64,000 nucleotides of DNA from JAJKIV01 sp036509075 (GCA_036509075.1 DATCGG010000298.1:8353-72352); one strand, 5' to 3'; positions 36,210-45,609 are shown, counted from the stretch's first letter. Notes: generated by a model from the letters alone, not told the origin. Program-made: numbers and translations.

Positions 36210-37013
36210 ATGAGGATGACTACGCCTCCGACAGATCCGCCCCGGCGCGATGCGGAGGGGTACCGAGTACCGGAATTCGGCAGCGAGTCGCACTGGGACC
36301 CGTCATGGGCCGAGTGCGTGCGGTTGTATAACGAGGTGGCCGAGGCGCTGAGCGCGAGCCCGCCACCAGCGGTCGACGACCAATCGTCCGACTGGTCGCG
36401 CCGCCAGTTCGTCGCCACCGTGGTTGCCGCGGCGCTTGCCATTGCGCTGACGCGTCGCGTCGCGCGCGCCGAGCCCGCCGCGCTCCCGCGTCCCGCGACG
36501 ACCTCCGGTTCGGCTGCCGCCGTGAAGCTCCGCGTCAACGGCCGCGAGCTGTCGCTCGATCTCGAGCCGCGCGTCACGCTACTCGACGCGCTTCGGGAGT
36601 ACGCGGGCATCACGGGGCCCAAGAAGGGATGTGACCACGGCCAGTGCGGTGCGTGCACCGTGCACGTCAACGGTCGCCGAATCCTGTCGTGTCTCACGTT
36701 CGCGGTGATGCAGCGGGGCAAGGAGATCACGACGATCGAAGGGCTCGCGGCCAGCGCGGGCGCTTCCGGTGATGCGCTGCACCCGATGCAGCAGGCATTC
36801 ATCGACCACGATGGCTTCCAGTGCGGATACTGCACGTCGGGGCAGATCATGTCGGCGACCGCCGTGGTCCGCGAACCGTGGGGCCCGGCAGACGACGACG
36901 TGCGCGAGGCGATGAGCGGCAACATCTGTCGGTGCGGGGCGTATCCGGGAATCGTCGCGGCGATCCAGGCCGTCCGAAAGGCTTCCGCCGCTGACCAGGG
37001 AGGCCGGCGATGA
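36210..37013 (+). CDS. paoA: Aldehyde oxidoreductase [2Fe-2S] subunit, Tat-exported (PaoA-like)
   Basis: A 267-residue iron-sulfur subunit of the xanthine oxidase family. Plant-type cluster ligands Cys141, 146, 149, 161 and the second cluster Cys205, 208, 240, 242 (QCGYCTSGQIM, GNICRCGAYPG) are intact. A twin-arginine motif (DWSRRQFVATVV, residues 61-72) precedes a hydrophobic stretch, so the complex is exported to the periplasm as in E. coli PaoABC. Odd feature: the n-region before the RR is about 60 residues long. It is first of three genes joined by ATGA overlaps. Confidence 0.92.
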   Translation: MRMTTPPTDPPRRDAEGYRVPEFGSESHWDPSWAECVRLYNEVAEALSASPPPAVDDQSSDWSRRQFVATVVAAALAIALTRRVARAEPAALPRPATTSGSAAAVKLRVNGRELSLDLEPRVTLLDALREYAGITGPKKGCDHGQCGACTVHVNGRRILSCLTFAVMQRGKEITTIEGLAASAGASGDALHPMQQAFIDHDGFQCGYCTSGQIMSATAVVREPWGPADDDVREAMSGNICRCGAYPGIVAAIQAVRKASAADQGGRR

Positions 37014-38014
37014 AGCCGTTCGACTATACGGCGCCCGCCTCGCTTGACGAGGCAACGCGAGCCGGTGCGCGACCCGCCACCCGATTCATCGCCGGCGGCA
37101 CGACGCTGGTGGACCTCATGAAGCTCGAGGTCGAAACCCCCGAGCATCTCATCGACCTCAATCCACTCGGCGACGGTGATCCATCGCTCGGTACCGTCAG
37201 CGAGCTGCCGAACGGCGGACTCCGCATCGGCGCACTCGCGCGGATGAGCGACGTCGCCTGGACCGCGAACGTGAAGGAACGATATCCGGTGTTGAGTCGG
37301 GCGCTGCTGCTCGCGGCCTCGGGTCAGATCCGCAACATGGCGTCAATGGCCGGTAACCTGCTTCAGCGGACGCGGTGTCCCTATTTCCGCGACACGGCCA
37401 CGCCGTGCAACAAGCGGGAGCCGGGATCGGGGTGTTCCGCGATGCAAGGATTCAATCGCAGCCACGCGATCCTCGGCACGAGCGAACACTGCATCGCTAC
37501 ACATCCGTCGGACCCCGCGGTCGCCCTCGTGGCACTCGGTGCCAGCGTCCGCGTTCGTGGGCCGGGCGCGCAGCCCAGCGCCGAGCGGACGATCCCGATC
37601 GCGTCATTGCACGTATTGCCGGCTACGCGGCCCGAGCGCGAGACCGTGCTGAATCCGGGCGAGGTCATCACGTCGATCGAGATCCCGCCGCTGCCGTTCG
37701 CGCGGCGTTCGCTGTACCTCAAGGTTCGCGATCGTGCGAGCTACGCCTTCGCGCTGGCGTCGGCCGCGGTCGCGCTGGACCTCGCGAACGGCACGATCCG
37801 CGACGCCCGTGTCGCGTTAGGCGGCGTGGCGACGAAGCCGTGGCGATCGACCGCCGCGGAACGTGCACTGATCGGGAAACGCGCCACTCCCGCGACGTTC
37901 CGTGCCGCGGCAGAGGCGGCGCTCCGGGGCGCGGTGGCGCACCGGGACAACGCGTTCAAGGTGGAGTTGGCCAAGCGCACGCTGGTGCGCGCGCTCACGC
38001 AGGTGTCGGCATGA
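37010..38014 (+). CDS. paoB: Aldehyde oxidoreductase FAD subunit with [4Fe-4S] site (PaoB-like)
   Basis: A 334-residue FAD-binding subunit (FIAGGTTLVDLMKLEV, IRNMASMAGNLLQRTRCPYF). Four cysteines at 123, 133, 142 and 161 (TRCPYF, TPCNKRE, GCSAMQG, EHCIATHP) match the extra [4Fe-4S] cluster typical of the PaoB subgroup and absent from ordinary xanthine dehydrogenase FAD subunits. It passes electrons between the molybdenum/2Fe-2S part and an acceptor. ATGA overlaps on both sides show coupling. Confidence 0.92.
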   Translation: MKPFDYTAPASLDEATRAGARPATRFIAGGTTLVDLMKLEVETPEHLIDLNPLGDGDPSLGTVSELPNGGLRIGALARMSDVAWTANVKERYPVLSRALLLAASGQIRNMASMAGNLLQRTRCPYFRDTATPCNKREPGSGCSAMQGFNRSHAILGTSEHCIATHPSDPAVALVALGASVRVRGPGAQPSAERTIPIASLHVLPATRPERETVLNPGEVITSIEIPPLPFARRSLYLKVRDRASYAFALASAAVALDLANGTIRDARVALGGVATKPWRSTAAERALIGKRATPATFRAAAEAALRGAVAHRDNAFKVELAKRTLVRALTQVSA

Positions 38015-40260
38015 GCGCCCCAGTGAGGATGACCGGCCGCGCGGCGGCGCCGAGTGTCGGCGCGCCGCTCAACCGGGTCGACGGCCGCCTCAAGGTCACG
38101 GGCGGCGCAAGGTACGCCGCCGAGTTTGCGGTGCCTAACGTGGCACACGCCGTTATCGTGACGAGCACAATCGCGAAGGGCCGCGTGCGGCGCATGGATA
38201 CCGCCGCCGCCGAGCGCGCGCCGGGCGTCCTGGCGGTGCTCACCCCGCAGAATGCACCGCGCCTCCCGCAGCAGCAGGCTGCGCCGGGCGCTGGTCCTGC
38301 GATGCGCGTGCCCACGCTGATGCAGGACGACGCCGTTCACTACAACGGGCAGCCGATCGGACTGGTCATCGCCGACACGTTCGAGCACGCCACCGCCGCG
38401 GCGAATCTCGTGAAGGCGGAGTACGCCGAGGAGCGACCCGAGCTCGACGTCGACACCGCCCCGTACGCGCCGTCCGAATCGACGCGCCCCGTCGGCAACA
38501 ATCGGAGGCACAGCCAGCGCGGCGACACCGCCAGGGGCCTCGCCGAGGCGGAGGTGAAGATCGAGCATACGTACACCACGCCGTTCGAGAACCACAACCC
38601 GATGGAGCCGCACAACACGCAGGCGGCGTGGGACGGCGACAAGCTGACGCTCTACGATTCGACGCAGGGTATCTTCAACATCCGCAACAGCGTGGCGCGT
38701 GCGTTCGGCATTCCGCCAGAGAACGTACGAGTGGTGTCCTACTTCACGGGCGGCGGATTCGGCAGCAAGGGTGGTCCGTGGTCGCACGTGTATCTCGCCG
38801 CGATGGCGGCGAAGCACGTGTCACGCCCGGTGAAGCTCGTGCTCACGCGCCGACAGATGTTCGGCCCATCCGGCGGCCGAGCCCACACATCGCAGCAAAT
38901 CACGCTCGGCGCGAAGAGGGACGGGAGCCTCACTGTCGTCAGGCATCTCACGACCGCGACGACGTCGACGCTCGAGGACTTCCTCGAGTCGAGCGGCATG
39001 ATGACGCGCATGATGTACGAGTCTCCGAACATCGAGACGGACCATGAGCTCGTGCGGATGAACGTCGGATCGCCGACGTTCATGCGAGCCCCGGGAGAGT
39101 CGACCGGCAGCTTCGCCCTCGAGAGCGCGATGGACGAGCTGGCGATCGCACTCGGCATGGATCCGGTCGAGCTCCGGCTCAAGAATTACGCGGAGAGAGA
39201 TCCCGAGAGTGGCAAGCCGTGGTCGAGCAAGTCGCTCCGCGAGTGTTACCGCGTTGGCGCGGAGCGGTTCGGCTGGAGCAAGCGATCGCCGAAGCCTCGA
39301 TCGATGCAGGATGGCCGTTGGCTGGTGGGCTACGGGGTGGCGACAGCGACGTACCCGGCGCGACAGCAGGCCGCCTCGTGCCTCGCCCGGATTCTGCCGG
39401 ATGGGAAAGCGCTCGTGCGTGCGGGCAGTCAGGAGATCGGCTGTGGCACGTACACGATCATGGCGCAGGTCGCGGCCGACGCGTTAGGCATGCCGGTGGA
39501 GCGCGTGCGGTTCGAGCTTGGCGACACCGACATGCCGCCGACGCCGGCCTCCGTCGGTTCGGCCACCGCATCCTCCACAGGCCCGGCGGTCAACGCGGCG
39601 GCATTGGCCGCGCGACAGAAGCTGGTCCAGATGGCGATCACGGACAGTGCATCGCCGGTTCACGGGGCGCGCGAAGACGACGTACGAACCGCCGATGGCA
39701 GGCTGTCGCTCAGCTCGGACCCATCGAAGGGTGAGACATTCGAGGCGGTGATCGCGCGCAATGGAGGCCAGCCCGTCGAAGCACGCGTGGACCTCAAGCC
39801 GACACCCGATCAGCAGCAATACTCGATGCACTCGTTCGGCGCCGTGTTCACGGAGGTTCGTGTGGACCGCGACCTTGGCCTCATTCGCGTTCCCCGTGTC
39901 GTGGCGGCGTACGGTGGCGGAAAGATCCTCAACGTGAAGACGGCGACGAGTCAGATGATCGGCGGCATCGTGTGGGGAATCTCGCAAGCGCTGCTCGAGG
40001 AGACGCACATCGACCGCCGCTCCGGGCGCTACGTGAATTCCGACCTGGCGGAGTATCACGTGCCGGTGAACGCGGACATTGGGTCGATCGACGTCACGTT
40101 CGTGCCGGAGGACGACGCTCACGTGAACGCGATCGGTGCGAAAGGTGTGGGGGAGATTCCGATCGTTGGAGTGGCAGGGTCGATCGCGAACGCTGTCTAT
40201 CACGCCACAGGCAAGCGGATTCGCGACTTGCCCATCACGCTCGACAAACTGATCGCGTGA
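38011..40260 (+). CDS. paoC: Aldehyde oxidoreductase molybdopterin subunit (PaoC-like)
   Basis: A 749-residue molybdenum cofactor subunit. Conserved features: GAPLNRVDGRLKVTGGARYA at the start, FTGGGFGSKGG, MRAPGESTGSFALESAMDEL, and GAKGVGEIP with Glu715, the catalytic base of the xanthine oxidase family. It oxidises aldehydes, probably aromatic, using water. The start is set at ATG 38011, where it overlaps the FAD subunit stop by ATGA; the same frame runs open far upstream under the FAD gene but that extension is a shadow. No XdhC-type chaperone gene is nearby. Confidence 0.94.
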   Translation: MSAPVRMTGRAAAPSVGAPLNRVDGRLKVTGGARYAAEFAVPNVAHAVIVTSTIAKGRVRRMDTAAAERAPGVLAVLTPQNAPRLPQQQAAPGAGPAMRVPTLMQDDAVHYNGQPIGLVIADTFEHATAAANLVKAEYAEERPELDVDTAPYAPSESTRPVGNNRRHSQRGDTARGLAEAEVKIEHTYTTPFENHNPMEPHNTQAAWDGDKLTLYDSTQGIFNIRNSVARAFGIPPENVRVVSYFTGGGFGSKGGPWSHVYLAAMAAKHVSRPVKLVLTRRQMFGPSGGRAHTSQQITLGAKRDGSLTVVRHLTTATTSTLEDFLESSGMMTRMMYESPNIETDHELVRMNVGSPTFMRAPGESTGSFALESAMDELAIALGMDPVELRLKNYAERDPESGKPWSSKSLRECYRVGAERFGWSKRSPKPRSMQDGRWLVGYGVATATYPARQQAASCLARILPDGKALVRAGSQEIGCGTYTIMAQVAADALGMPVERVRFELGDTDMPPTPASVGSATASSTGPAVNAAALAARQKLVQMAITDSASPVHGAREDDVRTADGRLSLSSDPSKGETFEAVIARNGGQPVEARVDLKPTPDQQQYSMHSFGAVFTEVRVDRDLGLIRVPRVVAAYGGGKILNVKTATSQMIGGIVWGISQALLEETHIDRRSGRYVNSDLAEYHVPVNADIGSIDVTFVPEDDAHVNAIGAKGVGEIPIVGVAGSIANAVYHATGKRIRDLPITLDKLIA

Positions 40261-40277
40261 CACACGGTCCTTAGAAC

Positions 40278-40398
40278 CCACGAACGCTGAGGACGCTGAG
40301 GAACCGCCGCTGAGAACACACAGGACTGAGCTGAATTGTGTGTCCGGTTTTCTCAGCGCGTTCAGCGGCGCTTGCGTCTGCGTCTTCAGCGTTCGTGG
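40278..40398. repeat. Palindromic intergenic repeat, copy 2
   Basis: A 121-base element with perfect 11-base inverted ends CCACGAACGCT and AGCGTTCGTGG and internal iterated GCTGAG and TCAGCG. It is homologous in ends, size and inner pattern to the element at 29965-30089. It occupies the gap between the paoC-like gene and the helicase gene. Confidence 0.8.
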
Positions 40399-40485
40399 TG
40401 CAATCGGCCGTCTGGCGGTCAAAACGAGCCGGTCCTGGCCGAATCGCGGCTCGTCTGGTGCGCGACACGTCGCTAGATTCGCGGT

Positions 40486-43425
40486 GTGGCCGTCTCCGGA
40501 GTCGCTCCCGACCCGCTACTGACAGCGGTCCCGCTCGAGATTCCTTCCCCGTCGCAGCGCGCGGCCATCGAAGCGCCACCGGGGCCTACGCTGGTCCTCG
40601 CCGGACCCGGCGCCGGGAAGACGTTCTGTCTCATCGAACGCATCCGGTATCTCATCGAGCAACTCGAGATCGACCCGACCCGCATCTGCGCCTTCACCTT
40701 CACCAACAAGGCAGCTGACGAGATCGCGTCGCGATTGGCGCGCCGCATTGGATCGCGGGCCGAGGGGGTCAAGCGTCGGACGCTACATGCCTTCTGCGCC
40801 GAGCTGCTTCGCGACTACGGCTCGCACGTCAATCTCGGCGCCGGGTTCGGGATCGCCGACGAGGAGTACCAGCGGACCGTGCTCCGTCGGCTCGTTGGCG
40901 GCAAGCAGCCGCATCGGAAGATCCTCACGCGGTTTTCCGTTCACCGGCTCCGTGGCGATCACCTGTACGACGACGATGCTCGGCTCTTCGCGAGGTACGA
41001 GGAGTTCCTCGCCAAGCGGAACGTGGTCGACTTCGACACGCTGGTCGTCAAGGCAGCGGAGCTGCTGGAGAATACTCCGGCCGCGCGTGAGGTCCGAAAC
41101 CGATGGCGAGTCATTCTCGTCGACGAGTTCCAGGATCTGAACCCGGTGCAGTACCGAATCGTCTGTGCGCTGGCGCGCGACCACCGACACGTGTTCGCCG
41201 TCGGCGACGACGAGCAGTCGATCTACGCCTGGGCTGGTGCCGACCCGCGCGCGTTCAAAGCCTTTCTCAACGACTTCGGCGTAACGAGTCCGATCTACCT
41301 CGGCGAGAATCGCCGATGCCCGCGCCACATCTTCGATCTCGCGCGCCGCCTCGTCGAGAAGAACCCTCCCATCTTCGAGAATCGCGAGACGCCACAGGCC
41401 AACCGGACATCACCGTTCGAGGTGACGGCGTTTCATTTCGATTCGGATGAGGCGGAGCTGTCGTGGGTCGTGAACGACATCGTTCAGGACCGCGCCGTCC
41501 ACGCGCACACGCTTGGCGAGATTGCCGTCCTGTATCGAAAGCACGAGATCGGTGATGCGCTCGAGGCCTCCCTGCTCAACGCCGGCATTCCGTGCCGGCT
41601 CGCTCACGGGCGTGCGCTGTCGGACGAAAGAATCATCGCGTACGTGCTCGCCGCGCTGCATGTAATCGCGCGTCCTGGTGACGACGTCGTTCGCGAGCGG
41701 TTCTTCGGGGCGACCCTACCAGCGGCGCTGTTGGATCACGCCCGAACACGAGCCCGATCGCACAAACGCCCGCTCGCGCGCGAGCTCGCCGAAATGCGCG
41801 ATCGCGCGCCGCGAGGCGACTCGAACCGCAAGTGGATTGGCCTCGCCCTGGCGCGCCTGCGTAACCTCTCGGCGCTCGAGCGAGCCCACCAATCGCTCGA
41901 CCTGTTGGTCGCCGATCTCCTGTCGCAGAACATCAGGCCGCGTTCGCCGCTCGAGGAACGCCACGATGAGCTGACCGACCCGATGGATCATCCCGAGGTC
42001 GTGCGTCTGGCGGAACGGCTCCGGAGGGCACGGGAGCAGGATCGTTATGTCGACCTGCCACGGCTCGATGGCGTGGAGATCGCCCTCGGTGCCCTGCTCG
42101 CGCAGATTGGTGTCACGTCGCGGGTCACGACCGGGCCGACGCCCGACGGCGAACCGATATCGCCTAACGACGCGCCGGACCTCGGCCTCGTGTTGGCCGT
42201 GTTCAAGGCGGCACAGCTCCTGGAGATCGGGAACGCGTCCGACACGTTTCGCGACTTCACGGCGATCGACATCGAGACGACCGACAAGGATGTCAACGGC
42301 GCGGAGGTGGTGGAGATCGCGGCCGTGCGTGTACGAGAGGGCCAGATCGTCGAGGTGCTCAACTCGCTCGTGAAGCCCGACGGATCGATCGCTGCAGCCG
42401 CAGCGGACGTTCACGGGATCCGGGATGCGGACGTGACAATGGCGCCGCGCTTTGCGGACATCTGGCCGAAGGTCGCCGCGTTCTGCGGCGAGGACATCGT
42501 GGTCGCGCACAACGGCTACGCGTTCGATTTCCGCATCCTCGACCGGATGGTTCGCGCGCTCGGCAAGCGATTCGATCTCTGCACCTACGATTCGCTCCCG
42601 CTCGCCCGTGATCTGTTCCGCACGAGCCGCAAGCTCTCGGAGCTCGCTCGCGTGCTCGGCGTGGACGTGGGCCAGTCGCATCGCGCGGTCGACGACGCGC
42701 GGACGCTCACGCAGGTGTTTCTCCAGCTCGGCGGACTCAAGGCACAGCGGGCGCGCAAAACAGCACTCGCCAACCTGCTCGATCTCGTCGGGCTCGGCCT
42801 GGCCCTCTGCGACCGCGCAACGCTATGCGCCGAGGCACTGCTCTTCCGGGACTTCTGTGTCCCGTACTCGTTAGGACGCTACAGCTCCTGCCTCGAGATG
42901 TACGAGCGCGAGCGCGGTACCGACGAGTCGCTTCCCGGCGTCGATGAGGTCATCGACGCCCTGGGCGGGACGAAGCTCATGGTGAAGATCAGGACGGAGA
43001 AGACGGCGCACGAACGGTATCCGTCGACCATGCTGCGATTGCGACGGCTCATCGAGCACGTCGAGCCCGGCCCCCTGCAGGCGCAGATCCACACGTTCCT
43101 CGAGCGCGTTGCCCTGTCGGCGCGGAGCGACGGCGTGGACGTCGATCGCGAGCGTGTGAACCTGCTCACGCTGCACTCGACGAAAGGCCTCGAGTTCTCG
43201 CGTGTGTACGTGGTCGGGGTGGAGGACGCGCAGATGCCGGGGCGACCGCCGTCGGGGGAGGAATCGCCGAAGTCGGAGGTAGAAGAGGCGAGGCGACTCC
43301 TCTATGTGGGGATGACGCGGACGAAGGATCGCCTGGTGCTGTCGCGCGCGGCCATCCGGCGCGGCAATCAGACGGGCGGGCACCGTTTCCTCGATGAGAT
43401 GGGGCTGATCCCTGTCCGGCGATGA
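40486..43425 (+). CDS. UvrD-like SF1A helicase with inserted DEDDh exonuclease domain
   Basis: A 979-residue fusion. The helicase core is complete: Walker A GPGAGKT (40-46), TFTNKAA (motif Ia), DEFQD (213-217), GDDEQSIYAWAGADP (motif III), ENRRCPRHI, then near the C-terminus LLTLHSTKGLEFSRVYVVG (motif V) and ARRLLYVGMTRTKDRL (motif VI). Between about residues 580 and 750 lies a DnaQ-type exonuclease with all five catalytic residues: Asp595 and Glu597 (FTAIDIETTD), Asp681 (VAHNGYAFDF), His732 and Asp737 (HRAVDDA). So both activities should be live: 3'-5' unwinding and 3'-5' exonuclease. GTG start at 40486 is the best guess. Confidence 0.92.
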   Translation: MAVSGVAPDPLLTAVPLEIPSPSQRAAIEAPPGPTLVLAGPGAGKTFCLIERIRYLIEQLEIDPTRICAFTFTNKAADEIASRLARRIGSRAEGVKRRTLHAFCAELLRDYGSHVNLGAGFGIADEEYQRTVLRRLVGGKQPHRKILTRFSVHRLRGDHLYDDDARLFARYEEFLAKRNVVDFDTLVVKAAELLENTPAAREVRNRWRVILVDEFQDLNPVQYRIVCALARDHRHVFAVGDDEQSIYAWAGADPRAFKAFLNDFGVTSPIYLGENRRCPRHIFDLARRLVEKNPPIFENRETPQANRTSPFEVTAFHFDSDEAELSWVVNDIVQDRAVHAHTLGEIAVLYRKHEIGDALEASLLNAGIPCRLAHGRALSDERIIAYVLAALHVIARPGDDVVRERFFGATLPAALLDHARTRARSHKRPLARELAEMRDRAPRGDSNRKWIGLALARLRNLSALERAHQSLDLLVADLLSQNIRPRSPLEERHDELTDPMDHPEVVRLAERLRRAREQDRYVDLPRLDGVEIALGALLAQIGVTSRVTTGPTPDGEPISPNDAPDLGLVLAVFKAAQLLEIGNASDTFRDFTAIDIETTDKDVNGAEVVEIAAVRVREGQIVEVLNSLVKPDGSIAAAAADVHGIRDADVTMAPRFADIWPKVAAFCGEDIVVAHNGYAFDFRILDRMVRALGKRFDLCTYDSLPLARDLFRTSRKLSELARVLGVDVGQSHRAVDDARTLTQVFLQLGGLKAQRARKTALANLLDLVGLGLALCDRATLCAEALLFRDFCVPYSLGRYSSCLEMYERERGTDESLPGVDEVIDALGGTKLMVKIRTEKTAHERYPSTMLRLRRLIEHVEPGPLQAQIHTFLERVALSARSDGVDVDRERVNLLTLHSTKGLEFSRVYVVGVEDAQMPGRPPSGEESPKSEVEEARRLLYVGMTRTKDRLVLSRAAIRRGNQTGGHRFLDEMGLIPVRR

Positions 43426-43722
43426 TCGCGGGCGTCTCGCGGCATCGTTGCGGCGGCGAGCCTTTTCGGGAACTGCAATGAAGCGGATCGTGCGGAAACG
43501 GCCGGATCCGGCTTTGCATCGACACTGGATCTCGCCACGAGCCAGACATATAGAATGAAACGGCCCCGGGAAGCCGGAGCGTCCCGAGGCCTCTTAACAG
43601 ATATCCCGGGCTCGTGGTGTGAGGAGCCAGCCCGTTAGGCGGAATCCGGCAGCTTCCGCCACATCCGCTTCATCGCTGTTACGAAAAAGGCTTGCCGTGG
43701 AGCGATGTCGAAGCGAGCGAAA
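43426..43722. other. Intergenic region between convergent genes
   Basis: A 297-base gap between the helicase and DUF72 genes, which converge. It holds a 12-base palindrome GCCGGATCCGGC (43501-43512), the hairpin listed separately and one CGTTAGG copy (43633). No reading frame in it has a recognisable domain. No tRNA-like sequence is seen. Confidence 0.6.
43562..43591. terminator. Hairpin between convergent genes, likely terminator
   Basis: Ten-base stem GGCCCCGGGA / TCCCGAGGCC with one mismatch and a ten-base loop, followed on the plus strand by TCTT. It lies between the convergent helicase and DUF72 genes, where a shared terminator is expected. The stem is nearly the same as that at 10847-10879. 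Confidence 0.6.
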
Positions 43723-44493
43723 TCAGGCTCGGGCCGGCACGGTCTCAGGGACCCGGAGGGTCGCATCGGACGCTCGGACGCCACCGGCATCCGCGCCAAT
43801 CATTCCGACGAAGCGTTCGACAGCCAGCGGCCCGGACCCGTCGATGTAGTCGTGCTTGAAGAAGACGTGGGCGTCCGTCCACGCCTGCGCGGTCACGCGT
43901 GAGCGCCACTCGGCGAGCATCGCGTCGTCGTAGTCCTGGCGATGAAGTCTGAGATACCCCCACGAGGCGGTCGCGACGTTCACGCCTGTGAACTCCTCGG
44001 ACTCCGACACGCATAACGCGATGTCGTGCTCGCGGAGCACGGCGAAGACGTCCTCGTCGAACCAGCTCTCGTGCCGGAACTCGATCGTGAACCGGCGATC
44101 GCGCGGCAGAAGCGCGAGAAAGCCCGTGAGCCGGTCGAGGTTCTTCTGCATGTTCGGCGGGAGCTGGAACAGGATCGGGCCGAGCCGGCCGCCTAACGTC
44201 GATGTGTTCCGGAGCAGGAACTCGAGTGCGCTCGCCGAGTCGGGCTTGAGGCGCGCGTAGTGCGTGATGCGCTGGCTGGCCTTGATGGAGAACGAGAAGG
44301 ACTCGGGCACCTGCGAGGCCCAGTCCTGGAGCACGTGCTCCTTCGGCAGCCGATAGAAGGTGTTGTTGATCTCGACCGTCGGGTACTTGCCGGAGTAGTA
44401 CCCGAGCATCGCGTCGTCCTTCAGGTCCTCGGGGTAGAACGGGCCCTTCCACTCCTTGAAGGCAAACCCGCTCGTACCCACCAGGACGTTCAT
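43723..44493 (-). CDS. DUF72 family protein
   Basis: A 256-residue DUF72 (YecE-like) TIM-barrel protein: MNVLVGTSGFAFKEWKG, GYYSGKYPTVEINNTFYRLP, FSIKASQRITHYARL, GPILFQLPPNM, FTIEFRHESWFDEDV and AHVFFKHDY are all family landmarks. The function is not known; some relatives lie beside repair genes. The start overlaps the ku stop by ATGA, so it is translated together with Ku. This supports, but does not prove, a role in DNA-end repair. Confidence 0.9.
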   Translation of the reverse strand: MNVLVGTSGFAFKEWKGPFYPEDLKDDAMLGYYSGKYPTVEINNTFYRLPKEHVLQDWASQVPESFSFSIKASQRITHYARLKPDSASALEFLLRNTSTLGGRLGPILFQLPPNMQKNLDRLTGFLALLPRDRRFTIEFRHESWFDEDVFAVLREHDIALCVSESEEFTGVNVATASWGYLRLHRQDYDDAMLAEWRSRVTAQAWTDAHVFFKHDYIDGSGPLAVERFVGMIGADAGGVRASDATLRVPETVPARA

Positions 44494-45299
44494 GACGCCT
44501 TGCGCTCGGCTTCCTCTTCCGGGGCGGTCTGCGCGAGGCTCGCCTTCAGGGCTTCCATGAGGTCGATGATCTTGCCGCCGCCATCCGGTGTCACGTCAGC
44601 CGTGATGTCCTGACCTTCGACCTTCCGCTGAATGGCTTCCATCACGCGCTCGCGCACGGTGTCACGATACTTGGCCGGCTCGAACACTTCGGTGGCGGTC
44701 TGCTCGATGAGCTGCTTCGCGAGCATGAGCTCCTGGGCTTTCACCTCGCCGGCGGGGACCGGAACTTCCTCGGGGGAGCGGACTTCGTCGGCGTAGTGCA
44801 GCTGCTCCATCACGAGCACGCCGTTGAGGGGCCGGAGGAGGACGAGGTGCTGCTGACCGCGCGCAGCGTACTGGCCTAACGCGGCTCGGCCAGTCTCCTG
44901 CAGCGCCTTGGCGAGGAGGCGATAAGCCCGATCGCCGCCCTTGTCGGGACCGAGGTAGTAGACCTTTTCCAGATACTCGCGATCGACCTGGGCGAGGGGG
45001 ACGAACTCGACGACGTCGATCGTGCTGGTGGCCTTTTCCTCGAGCGCCTTGAGCTCCTCGGGGGTGAAGACGACATACTGGTCTTTCGCGAACTCGTAGC
45101 CTTTGCTCGTGTCCTCGCGGCCGACGACCTCGTTGTTGTCCTTGGGACAGATGTACTGCTGTTTGAGGCGCGTGCCGCACTTCTTGTGGAGCATGTTGAA
45201 CGACACGCTCGACTTCGACTCCGAGGAGGAGTACAGGTTGACCGGGACGGAAACGAGCCCGAACGAGATGGTGGCGGTTCCTATGGAACGAGCGGCCAT
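44490..45299 (-). CDS. ku: Ku protein (bacterial non-homologous end joining)
   Basis: A 269-residue bacterial Ku: RSIGTATISFGLVSVPVNLY, FNMLHKKCGTRLKQQYICP, EEKATSTIDVVEFVPLAQVD and LAKQLIEQTATEVFEPAKY are diagnostic. It forms a ring homodimer on double-strand ends and recruits LigD. The C-terminus after residue 240 is short and acidic (ALKASLAQTAPEEEAERKAS) rather than a long basic tail. The gene is divergent from ligD across 310 bases and coupled to a DUF72 gene. Confidence 0.96.
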   Translation of the reverse strand: MAARSIGTATISFGLVSVPVNLYSSSESKSSVSFNMLHKKCGTRLKQQYICPKDNNEVVGREDTSKGYEFAKDQYVVFTPEELKALEEKATSTIDVVEFVPLAQVDREYLEKVYYLGPDKGGDRAYRLLAKALQETGRAALGQYAARGQQHLVLLRPLNGVLVMEQLHYADEVRSPEEVPVPAGEVKAQELMLAKQLIEQTATEVFEPAKYRDTVRERVMEAIQRKVEGQDITADVTPDGGGKIIDLMEALKASLAQTAPEEEAERKAS

Positions 45300-45609
45300 G
45301 AGCGTTGGAGGCTAAAGGTGAAGCGGGGGGCCTTCCGACAAGCTAGTAAACAGGGGTAGAGTTTTCCACCAAAGAAAGCGCGACGCAAGTTTTGTGATCC
45401 GGGCTCGGGCACTCAAGATCACAATTCTGACCCGAGCTTGAATGAACACACGCAGGTCGCAGTCGAATGAAGACTGACTCTATCGAACCACAGAGGTCAC
45501 AGAGGTCGAGGAGGCCGCAGGGAACAGATGGGTTTGCTCTATGTCCTCCGCGAACTCTGCGGTTCAAGAGCGGGTCCAGGTATCGATTCACCGGTTCAGG
45601 TCTGTAGAC
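45300..45609. other. Ku-LigD divergent intergenic region
   Basis: A 310-base region between divergent ku and ligD. It should hold both promoters. The part next to ku is comparatively AT-rich (45340-45440); the part next to ligD is occupied by a repeat element (45485-45565), listed separately. No clear promoter pair could be picked by eye. Confidence 0.55.
45485..45565. repeat. Palindromic intergenic repeat, second family
   Basis: Ends are GAACCACAGAG and CTCTGCGGTTC, an inverted pair with one mismatch in 11. The left arm contains the iterated ACAGAGGTC. Total 81 bases. Of the same general design as the CACGAACGCT elements but a different sequence. An ATG inside it (45541) is in frame with ligD but is probably not the start. 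Confidence 0.65.

Noticed and set aside
37375..38010. Long in-frame extension upstream of the molybdopterin subunit
   Set aside because: It lies under the FAD subunit gene in another frame and has no xanthine oxidase-like sequence; the ATGA-overlapped ATG at 38011 is a better start.
43426..43722. Possible tRNA or small RNA gene between the helicase and DUF72
   Set aside because: No T-loop-like GTTCGA with matching acceptor stem; only hairpins are present.
45541..45609. ATG 45541 as LigD start
   Set aside because: The codons derive from a repeat element and do not resemble a LigD N-terminus.
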